Positions 1 through 6,221 of a stretch of DNA of 18,293 nt are shown here, piece by piece. The first letter of the stretch is position 1; every line of letters begins with the position of its first letter. Below the pieces are notes generated by a model, which saw only the letters and a program-made list of their open reading frames with translations, had not been told where the DNA came from and did not search any database. The position numbers were made by a program, and so were the translations under genes. Origin of the DNA: Desulfobulbus sp. Lineage in GTDB: Bacteria; Desulfobacterota; Desulfobulbia; Desulfobulbales; Desulfobulbaceae. The stretch covers positions 1-18,293 of the forward strand of contig JAQUEZ010000114.1 in the NCBI GenBank assembly GCA_028684915.1. The letters are read 5' to 3'.

Positions 1-421
1 GCATGCGCCAGCCGTGATAGCCGTTGCCGCAGCCGACATCGAGAACTCTGCGTCCTGCCAGCGGCTGGATGTGCGGCAGCAGGCGCTCCCACTTCCAATC
101 GGATCGCCACTCGGTATCGATCTCAATGCCGAAAAAATTGTAGGGGCCTTTACGCCAGGGGTGAAAAGCCTGGAGCCGGGCGACCAGCTCTTCGCGGCTG
201 ATGGTGCCAAGATCAGCACTCGTGCCGATGGTTACCTTGTCCTGCAGCGAAAATCGAGACGGCCGTATCTCCGGCAGCGACTGCAGAGCGCTCAGCCAGC
301 CCGCCATATCGCCGTAACGTTCCAGCAGCAGTTCCTCGGACAGGGACGTTTGCAGGTGCTCAGCCCAACGCTCCTGACCCATGGCAGCAAGGTGCGGATA
401 GAGTGAATCGTAGAATTTCAT
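1..421 (-). CDS. cmoB: CmoB, tRNA U34 carboxymethyltransferase (N-terminal 140 residues, cut by window edge)
   Basis: CmoB moves the carboxymethyl group of carboxy-SAM onto 5-hydroxyuridine at tRNA wobble position 34, giving cmo5U. The visible part starts [19 protein letters not shown] and carries the family segment [20 protein letters not shown] (residues 87-106). A SAM-binding motif [11 protein letters not shown] follows at 126-136. The window ends there, so about half of the protein is missing (E. coli CmoB is about 323 residues). The ATG overlaps the TGA of cmoA in an ATGA tetranucleotide. No good Shine-Dalgarno precedes it, so translational coupling to cmoA is likely. The identification is firm because both the neighbour and the motifs fit. 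Confidence 0.95.
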   Translation of the reverse strand, partial: MKFYDSLYPHLAAMGQERWAEHLQTSLSEELLLERYGDMAGWLSALQSLPEIRPSRFSLQDKVTIGTSADLGTISREELVARLQAFHPWRKGPYNFFGIEIDTEWRSDWKWERLLPHIQPLAGRRVLDVGCGNGYHGWRM

Positions 422-1152
422 GTAATCGCGACCAGGGAGACAAAATTGAAGCACTGGAACCAAAGTTCAGAGGAAGAGAAACCTGCCGCCTGCAAACGTT
501 TTTGATGACACGCGAGGGTCTCGGGGATCAGCACCTTCTCCAGCGCTGACCGCTTCTGGCTGATCTCGAGATCGCTGTAGCCGTTGGCCCGTTTAAAGTC
601 GTGATGCAGCTCTTCATGAATCTGTTGCCGCTCCGACTCGCTAAATGCGATCTTCTCTGAGAGAATGAGAATGCCGTCCGGTCTGAGCCCCGCATGGATC
701 CGCTGAATCAGCGCCAATCGCTGTTCTGGGGGGATGAACTGCAGGGTGAAGTTTAGGACGACGACCGAGGCGTTCTCAATCGCAACATTCTGGAGATCGG
801 AACAGATCATCGTCACCGGAATGGTCGACTCGGTATCGAGAGCCAAGAGCTCGCCGGCACGCTCAATCATCGCCGGGGAGTTGTCCACCGCAATAATGTC
901 GCAGTCCGGCGCAGTGATGCGCTGGCGCATAGCCAGGCTGGCCGCCCCGAGGGAACAGCCCAGATCATAGCAGTGACTCCCGGCCTGGGCGTATTTCGCC
1001 GCGAGGATGCCGATATTGGATATAATCAACCCGTAGCCGGGAACCGAGCGTTGTATCATGTCGGGAAATACGGCGACAACCCGTTCATCGAATTGAAAAT
1101 CAATTATACTCTGCAGGGGGGAAGCATAGATGGCATCTTTTTTACGGGTCAC
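418..1152 (-). CDS. cmoA: CmoA, carboxy-S-adenosyl-L-methionine synthase
   Basis: CmoA makes carboxy-SAM from SAM and prephenate, the donor used by CmoB. With the GTG start at 1152 the product is 244 residues, close to E. coli CmoA (247). Family segments seen are [20 protein letters not shown] (21-40) and the SAM-binding loop [12 protein letters not shown] (62-72). The frame stays open upstream to an ATG at 1239, but the extra 29 residues have no counterpart in the family. GTG is preceded by AAGGA about ten bases away, and [12 protein letters not shown] aligns with the usual N-terminus. I therefore prefer GTG. It is the first gene of a cmoA-cmoB operon, with a four-base overlap into cmoB. Confidence 0.93.
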   Translation of the reverse strand: MTRKKDAIYASPLQSIIDFQFDERVVAVFPDMIQRSVPGYGLIISNIGILAAKYAQAGSHCYDLGCSLGAASLAMRQRITAPDCDIIAVDNSPAMIERAGELLALDTESTIPVTMICSDLQNVAIENASVVVLNFTLQFIPPEQRLALIQRIHAGLRPDGILILSEKIAFSESERQQIHEELHHDFKRANGYSDLEISQKRSALEKVLIPETLACHQKRLQAAGFSSSELWFQCFNFVSLVAIT

Positions 1153-1194
1153 AGTCTTTTTGTCCTTATCAAGCTGGCAGTTCGAAAAAAGTTG

Positions 1195-1223
1195 AAGATA
1201 TCGATTCTGCTGCAGAACATCAA
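1195..1223 (-). promoter_or_regulatory. Candidate sigma70-type promoter of cmoAB with a palindrome in the spacer
   Basis: On the minus strand TTGATG (1218-1223) and TATCTT (1195-1200) are separated by exactly 17 bases, about 43 bases before the cmoA GTG. The spacer contains the odd-centred palindrome TTCTGC-T-GCAGAA, a possible operator. The -10 is weak, so this is only a candidate. Confidence 0.35.
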
Positions 1224-1287
1224 GAACTAAAAGAACCATTACGCTATAAGCCTGACCGGCCTGGCTGTAAGGTCGGTGGTTACGCTA

Positions 1288-1343
1288 AAAAATGGACACT
1301 TCCCAATTTAAGTCTATTGGTAAATAGGGAAGTATCCATTTTT
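1288..1343. repeat. Long imperfect hairpin between cmoA and the IS copy
   Basis: Left arm segments AAAAATGGA (1288-1296), ACTTCCC (1298-1304) and ATTTA (1306-1310) pair with TAAAT (1321-1325), GGGAAGT (1327-1333) and TCCATTTTT (1335-1343) across a ten-base loop. Only two positions in each arm fail to pair. A-rich and T-rich tails lie on both sides, so it could act as a bidirectional terminator. It could also be a MITE-like palindrome or IS remnant. Downstream (1344-1436) no gene is recognised; one plus frame is open for about 30 codons and ends at TAA (1434-1436). Confidence 0.7.
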
Positions 1344-1484
1344 ACAAGCTGCTAATGCAATAAAGCAAGAACCTCCTGAAGTCTCGCTTAAAGTGCATGC
1401 CAAGGAAGTGCCACAACTCAGAAAATTTATATTTTAACGGGCTGTTGCTCAAACGACAACATTCTGGCCCTAACTAGCTGATTA

Positions 1485-1493
1485 TGCTATAAT
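1485..1493 (+). promoter_or_regulatory. Extended -10 promoter of the transposase (copy 1)
   Basis: TGCTATAAT is a consensus extended -10 element, 32 bases before the ATG at 1525. No strong -35 is seen at the right distance, as is usual for extended -10 promoters. The same site lies at 9346-9354 in copy 2. Confidence 0.55.
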
Positions 1494-1524
1494 CCTGCCA
1501 TCATTAGCTATTTGGAGAGTCGCC

Positions 1525-2997
1525 ATGATGGGAGTCCAAGAACAACCTCAGAGCAGTCTGTTTCACTTTGGTGTGAACCTCGACAAGAGAATCAGAAGCA
1601 ACCATCCTCTTCGGAAGGTAAACGAACTTGTCGATTTTTACTTTGTCTATGATGAAGTAAAAAGCTTCTACGGCCACAATGGCAATGAATCTGTTCCACC
1701 ACCAGTTATCCTGAAGCTGATGCTCCTGCTGGTTTTCTACAATGTCCGCTCAGAACGGGAGCTGATGGAAACTCTCCCGGAACGCATGGACTGGTTGTGG
1801 TTCCTGGGTTATGACCTTGATTCGACGATTCCAAACCATAGCGTATTATCCAAAGCCAGAAAGAAATGGGGAGTTAGTGTATTTCAAAGCTTTTTCGAAC
1901 GGATAGTCCTGCAGTGCGTCCAGGCCGGATTGGTTAACGGCAGCAAGATTTTTGTCGATTCAAGCCTGATCGATGCTAATGCATCAAACAATTCCGTCCT
2001 CGACACGAAAAACCTGAAACACCAGCTTCACAGGAACTACCAGAAACTTGAAGCCCGTCTGACAGAGGGCAACGAAAGCACAGATTCTTCACGGTACTAC
2101 GAAAAGAAGAACAGTCGCTACATTTCCAGTACCGACCCGGATGCATCTATCGTAAACCGTGGCAAGCCGAAACTTTCTTACCAGGTGCACCGTGCAGTTG
2201 ACGGAAAGAATGAAATCATCACGGCAACCGATGCAGCTTCTGGCGATGTCAACGAGGCTCACCTGATGCTGCCGCTTTTAGAGCAACATGAGACGACAAC
2301 AGGAATTACGGCTGACACCATAGTGGCAGACAGCAAGTATGGCACCATCGACAACTTTCTAGCTTGCCACGACAGAGGGGTCAAGGCCCATATCCCTGAC
2401 TTGCGGCAAGCAGCACTTAAACGGACGAAGAAACGTTCCATCTTTACCGATGATCAGTTTCTTTATGATCCGCAAATCGATATGTACCGCTGCCCAGCCG
2501 GGAAGCTGCTCAAGCGCAAGTCTCTACATAAGCACCGCGAAAGCAGTGATTATGGGGCTCCCAAGAAAGTCTGCGCGGCTTGCGAGCTGCGTGAGCAATG
2601 CACCAAGAACAAAACCGGGCGAACGGTCAAGCGTCACCTGCGCCAGGACGAACTGAATATCATGCGTGAACAAAGCCAATCTAACGAGGCCAAACGGGAT
2701 ATAAAAACAAGGCAACACCTCATGGAGCGCTCATTTGCCCGATCAACACGCTACGACTTCGACCAGGCCCGGTGGCGCGGACTTTGGAAGATGAAGATTC
2801 AGGAGTACCTCACCTGTGCGATCCAGAATATCCAGACGTTAATCAAGTATGGATCAAAACCTCAAAAGGCAGTGGCGGCAAGGGCAAAAGCAGAGCAAAT
2901 GGCAATAAAACCAGCTAAAACGGCGATTATGTCGCCAATAAAAGCTGCCTTATGGCCTTTCAATATGAACGAAGGAATATTTTTTCAAAGAACATGA
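1525..2997 (+). CDS. IS1182-family DDE transposase, copy 1
   Basis: This 490-residue intact protein catalyses cut-and-paste transposition of its IS. The N-terminal region (about 10-125, FHFGVNLDKRIRSNHPLRKV onward) matches the DUF772/InsH-like N-terminal domain. The catalytic fold follows, with likely DDE residues D145 (KIFVDSSLID), D269 (IVADSKYG) and E401 (HLMERSFAR). A cysteine cluster (C323, C350, C353, C359) sits in the insertion before the catalytic Glu, typical of the IS1182 group. GGAG lies seven bases before the ATG. There is no frameshift or stop, so the element may be active. The protein is identical to the one encoded at 9386-10858. Confidence 0.93.
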   Translation: MMGVQEQPQSSLFHFGVNLDKRIRSNHPLRKVNELVDFYFVYDEVKSFYGHNGNESVPPPVILKLMLLLVFYNVRSERELMETLPERMDWLWFLGYDLDSTIPNHSVLSKARKKWGVSVFQSFFERIVLQCVQAGLVNGSKIFVDSSLIDANASNNSVLDTKNLKHQLHRNYQKLEARLTEGNESTDSSRYYEKKNSRYISSTDPDASIVNRGKPKLSYQVHRAVDGKNEIITATDAASGDVNEAHLMLPLLEQHETTTGITADTIVADSKYGTIDNFLACHDRGVKAHIPDLRQAALKRTKKRSIFTDDQFLYDPQIDMYRCPAGKLLKRKSLHKHRESSDYGAPKKVCAACELREQCTKNKTGRTVKRHLRQDELNIMREQSQSNEAKRDIKTRQHLMERSFARSTRYDFDQARWRGLWKMKIQEYLTCAIQNIQTLIKYGSKPQKAVAARAKAEQMAIKPAKTAIMSPIKAALWPFNMNEGIFFQRT

Positions 2998-3094
2998 ATC
3001 TATGAAAATACGGTTTCATTCTACAGCTGACGTCTGATCTGAGCTAAAAAAGTTGTTTCGGCAACAGGTCGTGGAGACCTGACACCATTGTCAT

Positions 3095-3250
3095 TTGGAT
3101 TCGATGACCGAAGCGCTCGGTTCCTTCCTGAAGCAACAGATAAAACCGGTACCGGTCGGTATCGTCGAAAAAAATGTCCTGGCGGGCATTCCCGCGCAAG
3201 ATCACATGATAGTATGCGCCTGGATAATGGATACGGGGTTTTCTTGCCAT
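3095..3250 (-). pseudogene. RAYT (REP-associated tyrosine transposase) 5' fragment, copy 1
   Basis: Residues 1-52, starting MARKPRIHYPGAYYHVILRG and running through DIFFDDTDRYRFYLLL, are the typical start of Y1/IS200-like RAYT transposases. Family similarity ends at about HRIQ. Beyond it the frame reads through a repeat motif into the IS end and stops at 3044. The HUH motif (NHVHL) and the catalytic tyrosine lie downstream in intact members and are missing, so the fragment cannot be active. The truncation point coincides with the IS side of the repeat unit, suggesting the IS or a linked rearrangement removed the rest. An identical fragment lies at 10956-11111. Confidence 0.85.
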
Positions 3251-3267
3251 GGGAAGATTGTAGTTTA

Positions 3268-3300
3268 AATATCAAATAATGCAAGCCTGACCCTATTGCC
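3268..3300. repeat. REP-like 33-bp repeat upstream of the RAYT fragment
   Basis: On the RAYT sense strand this is GGCAATAGGGTCAGG followed by TTGCATTATTTGATATT, about 18 bases upstream of the RAYT ATG. The same 33 bases occur with one mismatch at 6983-7015 and identically at 11129-11161. It is probably a conserved end of RAYT-type elements. Confidence 0.75.
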
Positions 3301-3305
3301 TTCTT

Positions 3306-3560
3306 GACGTTCGGAGCGGTTTTGAATTCAAAGCCGGACACATCCCCGGAGCGATCCATGCCCCAACATGGAAAATACTCCTGCTATTAGCACGCCTCCC
3401 TTCCGACAAAAATGCCGAACTGGTCGTAACATGCGAACATGGACCGCGTGCCCAAGTAGCCAAAGGACTATTGGAAGTCCGTGGCTATCGGAATGTTAAA
3501 CTTTTATCTGGACACATGTTCGCTTGGCGAAATGCTGGCCATGCTGTGAATCGGATTTGA
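3306..3560 (+). pseudogene. Rhodanese-like domain, 5'-truncated, copy 1
   Basis: From LLDVRSGFEFKAGHIPGAIH to AWRNAGHAVNRI and TGA, this 84-codon stretch is the C-terminal three quarters of a single rhodanese (sulfurtransferase) domain. It shows the DVR...EF.AGHIPGAI signature, the active-site loop CEHGPRA with the catalytic Cys, and the closing GG-like loop LLSGHMFAW. The N-terminal 20-30 residues and any start codon are replaced by the REP-like repeat ending at 3300. It is therefore a gene remnant, carried in both copies of the large repeat (11167-11421). An intact homologue elsewhere in the genome would be expected. Confidence 0.75.
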
Positions 3561-3564
3561 ATTT

Positions 3565-3588
3565 CCTGGAATTCCGAGGAATTCCAGG
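3565..3588. repeat. Perfect 11-bp hairpin (REP-like)
   Basis: CCTGGAATTCC (3565-3575) and GGAATTCCAGG (3578-3588) are exact inverted copies separated by GA. The following GGGACAGTATATTTAA resembles sequence often found beside RAYT elements. Copy 2 lies at 11426-11449. Confidence 0.8.
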
Positions 3589-3687
3589 GACAGTATATTT
3601 AACTTCGAAAAATTGCGTGTAGTATCCCCCGAAAGAGTGTTTGTACTCCCCCCCTTTTCGAACAGAAACCTTAAAAGGCCGATTTTG

Positions 3688-3722
3688 CCCCCGAAAATGG
3701 ACGTTTAAGCCGTTTTTGGGGG
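3688..3722. terminator. C/G-run hairpin, terminator-like
   Basis: CCCCCGAAAA (3688-3697) pairs with TTTTTGGGGG (3713-3722), including one G-T pair, and is followed by TATATTTT. It could terminate transcription coming out of the rhodanese remnant, or be another mobile-repeat hairpin. Copy 2 lies at 11549-11583. The stretch 3589-3782 otherwise holds no gene. Confidence 0.4.
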
Positions 3723-3958
3723 TATATTTTCAGGGTTTTTCTTTAACTTTCGACTGGTTAGCTTGGTCCGACCCCAGACACACCATTAGTCTCTATTTTT
3801 AAAAGAACGTTCCATTAGCCTCTTTGCAAATCATTGGGGAAGGTATAAGATGAATTCGTTTTCTTTTTCTTGCAATTTTATTGTCGGCGTTGCTGCTTGT
3901 CGGAGCAACCGTTCAGGCCGGGAAAAACCCGCAGCCAAAAAAAATGGAGGGAAAGACT

Positions 3959-4291
3959 ATGAGCGCACTTGTGGTGAAGATTCAGATGAAAGCCGAGTTT
4001 CGTGATCAGTTCATCAAGGAGATGTTGGCCGACGCCATCGGTTCGGAGAAGAATGAACCGGGTTGCCTGATGTTCAACATTGTAAATGACGCCGCCGATC
4101 CCAACGTCCTCTATCTGTTCGAAGTATACAAGGACGCCGACGCCATTGAGACTCACAAGAAAATGCCGCATTTCGTGAAGTGGCTGGAAACGACGAAGGA
4201 CTGGCTTGCAGCGCCCCTCGAAATTATGCCGAGCAATGTGATATATCCCCCAATGAACGGCTTGGAGAAACGTCCCGCGCCCGCGATGTGA
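3959..4291 (+). CDS. ABM-domain monooxygenase (putative quinol monooxygenase, YgiN-like)
   Basis: The 110-residue product has the antibiotic-biosynthesis-monooxygenase fold signature: ALVVKIQMKAEFRDQF, then EPGCLMFNIV, then LYLFEVYKDADAIETHKK and FVKWLETT. Such cofactor-free small dimeric proteins oxidise quinols or related aromatics; the substrate here is unknown. I chose the ATG at 3959 because GGAGGG lies seven bases upstream. The same frame is open upstream to 3854 without ATG (TTG at 3881). It encodes a hydrophobic stretch RFLFLAILLSALLLVGATV ending in VQA, a convincing signal peptide. An ATG with an excellent ribosome site (GGGGAAGG, 3837-3843) lies at 3850 but in another frame. The gene may thus be an exported protein with a frameshift, or may use the internal start. 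Confidence 0.75.
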   Translation: MSALVVKIQMKAEFRDQFIKEMLADAIGSEKNEPGCLMFNIVNDAADPNVLYLFEVYKDADAIETHKKMPHFVKWLETTKDWLAAPLEIMPSNVIYPPMNGLEKRPAPAM

Positions 4292-4310
4292 GATGTGGCG
4301 TGAAAACTGA

Positions 4311-4347
4311 AAAGCCCCCTCCGGCGAGATATCCGGAGGGGGCTTTT
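4311..4347 (+). terminator. Rho-independent terminator of the ABM gene
   Basis: AAAGCCCCCTCCGG and CCGGAGGGGGCTTTT form a strong GC-rich stem, with T residues on the plus side and A residues on the other. It starts 20 bases after the stop codon of the monooxygenase gene. Confidence 0.9.
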
Positions 4348-4888
4348 GCACTTTGGGGGTCTTGAAAAGTCAGTTTCTTATAGTTCAAGACATAAATTGC
4401 CAATTTGTTTAACCCAAACAGACTAATGCACTAAAGCAACAACGGGCCCTTGGCCCTCGGGGAGTGCCCCGGTTTTTCCTAACGAGTAAGCTGTCCCCAG
4501 AATTCAATGGGTAACTGGTGCAGCTAAAGCTGACATCTAAAAGAAAAAGAAATAGCGGCAATGGTTACGATGTCGGTGGCTGAAAAGCAAGGCTGAGAAA
4601 ACTCATGTTCATGCATAGGGGAAGTCTTTGCCGTTGACAGCGGCCTTTTAATGGGTGACCCCATTGCCTTTGACCCCATTGCCTTCGAAGTGAAAAAGAA
4701 ATTGTTGAGGGAATTGCACTGTTAAAGAAAGCATGGTTCGGGCAGGAGTAAAACCGGAGAGGATGGGCAACGGCCGACAAAGGTCACGGGGTCACCCTTT
4801 GCCCGAAACGGATATCAAAAGGTAAACGCACTCCCCAAAAGCCCCATTCCGCTCGCAATCCCTCCAAACCCCTCCTCGCCTACCGACG
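4348..4888. other. Gene-free interval with repeat fragments
   Basis: I see no supportable gene here. It holds a 26-base repeat (4359-4384) shared with 18068-18092. A small CGGGG-agtg-CCCCG hairpin followed by GTTTTT lies near 4459-4477. A perfect tandem duplication of TGACCCCATTGCCTT lies at 4656-4685. The short open frames across it are broken by stops or made of repeat sequence. Confidence 0.6.
4656..4685. repeat. Tandem 15-bp duplication of the GACCCCATTGCC motif
   Basis: TGACCCCATTGCCTT occurs twice back to back (4656-4670, 4671-4685). Its core matches the end of the REP-like repeats at 3268-3300 and 6983-7015. Confidence 0.85.
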
Positions 4889-5224
4889 TCACCACCACCA
4901 TCTCCTCGAACGCCAGGCATTTATCATTTGCCACCACCAGATGTCTCCGAAAACTCCGGCCATCACTGCCGACAGGAGCGACGAAACGCCGATGACAAGC
5001 CAAGCCGACGGTCCCTGGTGCCAGAAACGCATCCAGATCAACGTGCCCATACCGGCCCCGGCCAGAGCCCCGCAGATAAAATGTATCCAGAATCTTTCCC
5101 AATCATAGGGCTCTTCGGCGGGTCTTCGAGGCCGTGGAGGACGGTATTTGCGAAATACCAATCCGCAGCTGCGGCAAATTTCTCCATCCGGCTGATTCTC
5201 GGAGCACTTCGGGCAGGTAATCAT
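4889..5224 (-). CDS. Zinc-ribbon inner-membrane protein of unknown function
   Basis: The 111-residue product begins MITCPKCSE and has a four-cysteine zinc ribbon (C4, C7, C17, C20). A basic proline-rich linker (RPPRPRRP) follows, then two hydrophobic segments (about 47-66 and 73-97) and a Trp-rich, basic end (RSRRWWW). This suggests a cytoplasmic zinc knuckle on a two-helix membrane anchor. An ATG five codons upstream is possible, but the ATG at 5224 has GGGGA at good spacing. It is the last gene of a minus-strand group, 79 bases after the glutaredoxin gene. I do not recognise a named family. Confidence 0.7.
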   Translation of the reverse strand: MITCPKCSENQPDGEICRSCGLVFRKYRPPRPRRPAEEPYDWERFWIHFICGALAGAGMGTLIWMRFWHQGPSAWLVIGVSSLLSAVMAGVFGDIWWWQMINAWRSRRWWW

Positions 5225-5303
5225 TGCTGAATCCCCCATACAGCCTGCAATTTCTCATCTGAAACCAGTGTTGCGGGGTCTGGCTTTGGCATCGTGATTC
5301 TCG

Positions 5304-5789
5304 CTATCTGCCCAGACACGACAGCACGGCATCGGGATTGTAGCCACGAATGACCGTGGAGCCAATCCGAACCACCGGGACCCCACCCCCGCCCAGCTCC
5401 TGGAAAGTTTTTGCGGCGGTACTGTCCTGTTCTATGTCGTAGGCAACATACGAAATGCCTTTTTCCTTCAGGAACCGCTCCATCTTTTTGCAGTAGCCGC
5501 ACCAGGAAGTTTGGTACAACTCGACGGTATTTCCGCCGTACGAAATGCTCTTGCGCGGCAAAGGCTCTTGAGATTTACGAGTCGAGGGGGCCGGGCCGGC
5601 ATCGACAATGGAAATGTCGCCTGAGGACCCGGTTTGCTGAAGCTGTTTGCGGTATTTAGCCGGCACCTTGGAGATGTCATCGACAAAATGCAATGACCCT
5701 TTACTGTCCGTGTAGCGGTAAATTTCACCTTGGGCCGTACCGGCGAAAAGAGGCAGGATAAAGGTTGCAAGTAGCAAGAAATATCTCAT
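5304..5789 (-). CDS. Exported DUF4124-glutaredoxin fusion protein
   Basis: The 161-residue protein starts with a signal peptide (MRYFLLLATFILPLFAGTAQ, cleavage probably near residue 21). A DUF4124-like module follows (EIYRYTDSKGSLHFVDD, about 22-55), then a flexible Ser/Pro-rich linker. The C-terminal glutaredoxin domain (about 87-161) has the dithiol site C97-G-Y-C100 and the cis-proline GVP (P138) that shapes the thiol site. This indicates a periplasmic thiol-disulfide oxidoreductase or disulfide-handling protein. AGGGAG lies six bases before the ATG. It sits between a small lipoprotein gene (upstream) and a zinc-ribbon membrane protein, all on the minus strand. The fusion is common in Geobacter-type bacteria; the physiological partner is unknown. 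Confidence 0.88.
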   Translation of the reverse strand: MRYFLLLATFILPLFAGTAQGEIYRYTDSKGSLHFVDDISKVPAKYRKQLQQTGSSGDISIVDAGPAPSTRKSQEPLPRKSISYGGNTVELYQTSWCGYCKKMERFLKEKGISYVAYDIEQDSTAAKTFQELGGGGVPVVRIGSTVIRGYNPDAVLSCLGR

Positions 5790-5832
5790 ACATGACTCCC
5801 TCTGACATGACTATCGTTCAAGGAAGCAGTCG

Positions 5833-6030
5833 CTAACGGCACGTTCCCACATAATCACCGTGGCCCAGATGGGCATCGACTGCCGCTTCATCCACATAGA
5901 TGGTTTTCTTCCCCTTGTGACAGACAGGCACCTTGCCGCCCGCCTGAGTCGGGGGTCCCACGGAAACCACTGCGCACCCCGCACAGCAAAACATCGCACC
6001 GGAAATGATTGTCGCTCTGATCAAATTCAT
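5833..6030 (-). CDS. Small putative lipoprotein with a CHKGK...HLGHGDYVGTC motif
   Basis: This 65-residue protein has a hydrophobic N-terminus with a near-consensus lipobox C-A-G-C (acylated Cys would be C19), although position -3 is Cys rather than Leu. The mature part is one short module, VCHKGKKTIYVDEAAVDAHL then GHGDYVGTC. Its Cys/His pattern (C37, H38, H54, H57, C64) is found as a small module in many secreted bacterial proteins, where it may bind metal or form a disulfide; that role is inference. GAGGAGG precedes the ATG. It is first of the three minus-strand envelope genes. Confidence 0.75.
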   Translation of the reverse strand: MNLIRATIISGAMFCCAGCAVVSVGPPTQAGGKVPVCHKGKKTIYVDEAAVDAHLGHGDYVGTCR

Positions 6031-6118
6031 GCCTGCCTCCTCGTGTGTAGATGCTCCGGCTACTCTACTTCGTCAAACAATTTTATGCAACATACGGTTC
6101 TCACTTCAGAGAGGCCTC

Positions 6119-6145
6119 GAAAGTCAAAAGGTCAAACCCGACCCT
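6119..6145. repeat. Half-copy of the TCAAAAAGTCAAACC repeat
   Basis: AAAGTCAAAAGGTCAAACCC followed by GACCCTA matches, in reverse complement, the left arm of the repeat at 13954-14023 (22 of 25 bases). It lies just upstream of the ferritin promoter. Confidence 0.55.
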
Positions 6146-6165
6146 ATCCCCCCCTATGCCCTGAT

Positions 6166-6194
6166 TTGCATTGTCCCTGAAGCAGCGCTAGAAT
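6166..6194 (+). promoter_or_regulatory. Sigma70-type promoter of the ferritin-like gene
   Basis: TTGCAT (6166-6171) and TAGAAT (6189-6194) are spaced by 17 bases and lie 28 bases before the ATG of the ferritin-like gene, leaving a short leader with AAGGAGG. Confidence 0.6.
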
Positions 6195-6221
6195 TTAAGA
6201 CTCAAGCAAAAGGAGGAATGT

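Larger units (their letters stand above)
1439..3070 (+). mobile_element. IS1182-family insertion sequence, copy 1
   Basis: A single transposase ORF is bounded by imperfect terminal inverted repeats. The left end reads CTGTTGCTCAAACGAC from 1442. The right end read inward from 3067 is CTGTTGCCGAAACAAC (13 of 16 positions match). The exact outer bases are uncertain by about three. The right end abuts a hairpin, CAGGTC-gtgga-GACCTG (3065-3081). No target duplication is seen around this copy. Confidence 0.8.
1437..3782. repeat. Direct repeat copy 1 (2346 bp; second copy at 9298-11643)
   Basis: The segment from ACGGGCTGTTGCTC to GACCCCAGACACA recurs 7861 bp downstream in the same orientation. By eye I find one difference: C at 3762 against A at 11623. 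The unit is larger than the IS inside it. It also holds a RAYT 5' fragment, a rhodanese 3' fragment and two hairpins. The near identity implies a very recent duplication, gene conversion, or an assembly issue. Confidence 0.95.

Noticed and set aside
1153..1239. ATG at 1239 as cmoA start
   Set aside because: The 29 extra residues are not part of CmoA proteins; GTG at 1152 has a ribosome site and gives the family length.
1344..1436. Possible C-terminal remnant of a gene (about 30 codons ending in TAA at 1434-1436)
   Set aside because: It reads plausibly but has no start, no recognisable family and is too short to claim.
3021..3359. 112-residue minus-strand ORF overlapping the RAYT and rhodanese fragments
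   Set aside because: It is in a different frame from both recognised fragments and spans unrelated sequence blocks.
3878..4351. 157-residue minus-strand ORF opposite the ABM gene
   Set aside because: Shadow of a clearly recognised gene on the plus strand, and it runs through the terminator.
4459..4477. CGGGG-agtg-CCCCG plus GTTTTT as a terminator
   Set aside because: It fits a weak terminator but no gene upstream needs it after the strong one at 4311-4347.
4565..4780. 71-residue minus-strand ORF
   Set aside because: Its repeated RQWGQRQWGH segment is just the tandem 15-bp DNA repeat; no ribosome site or family.
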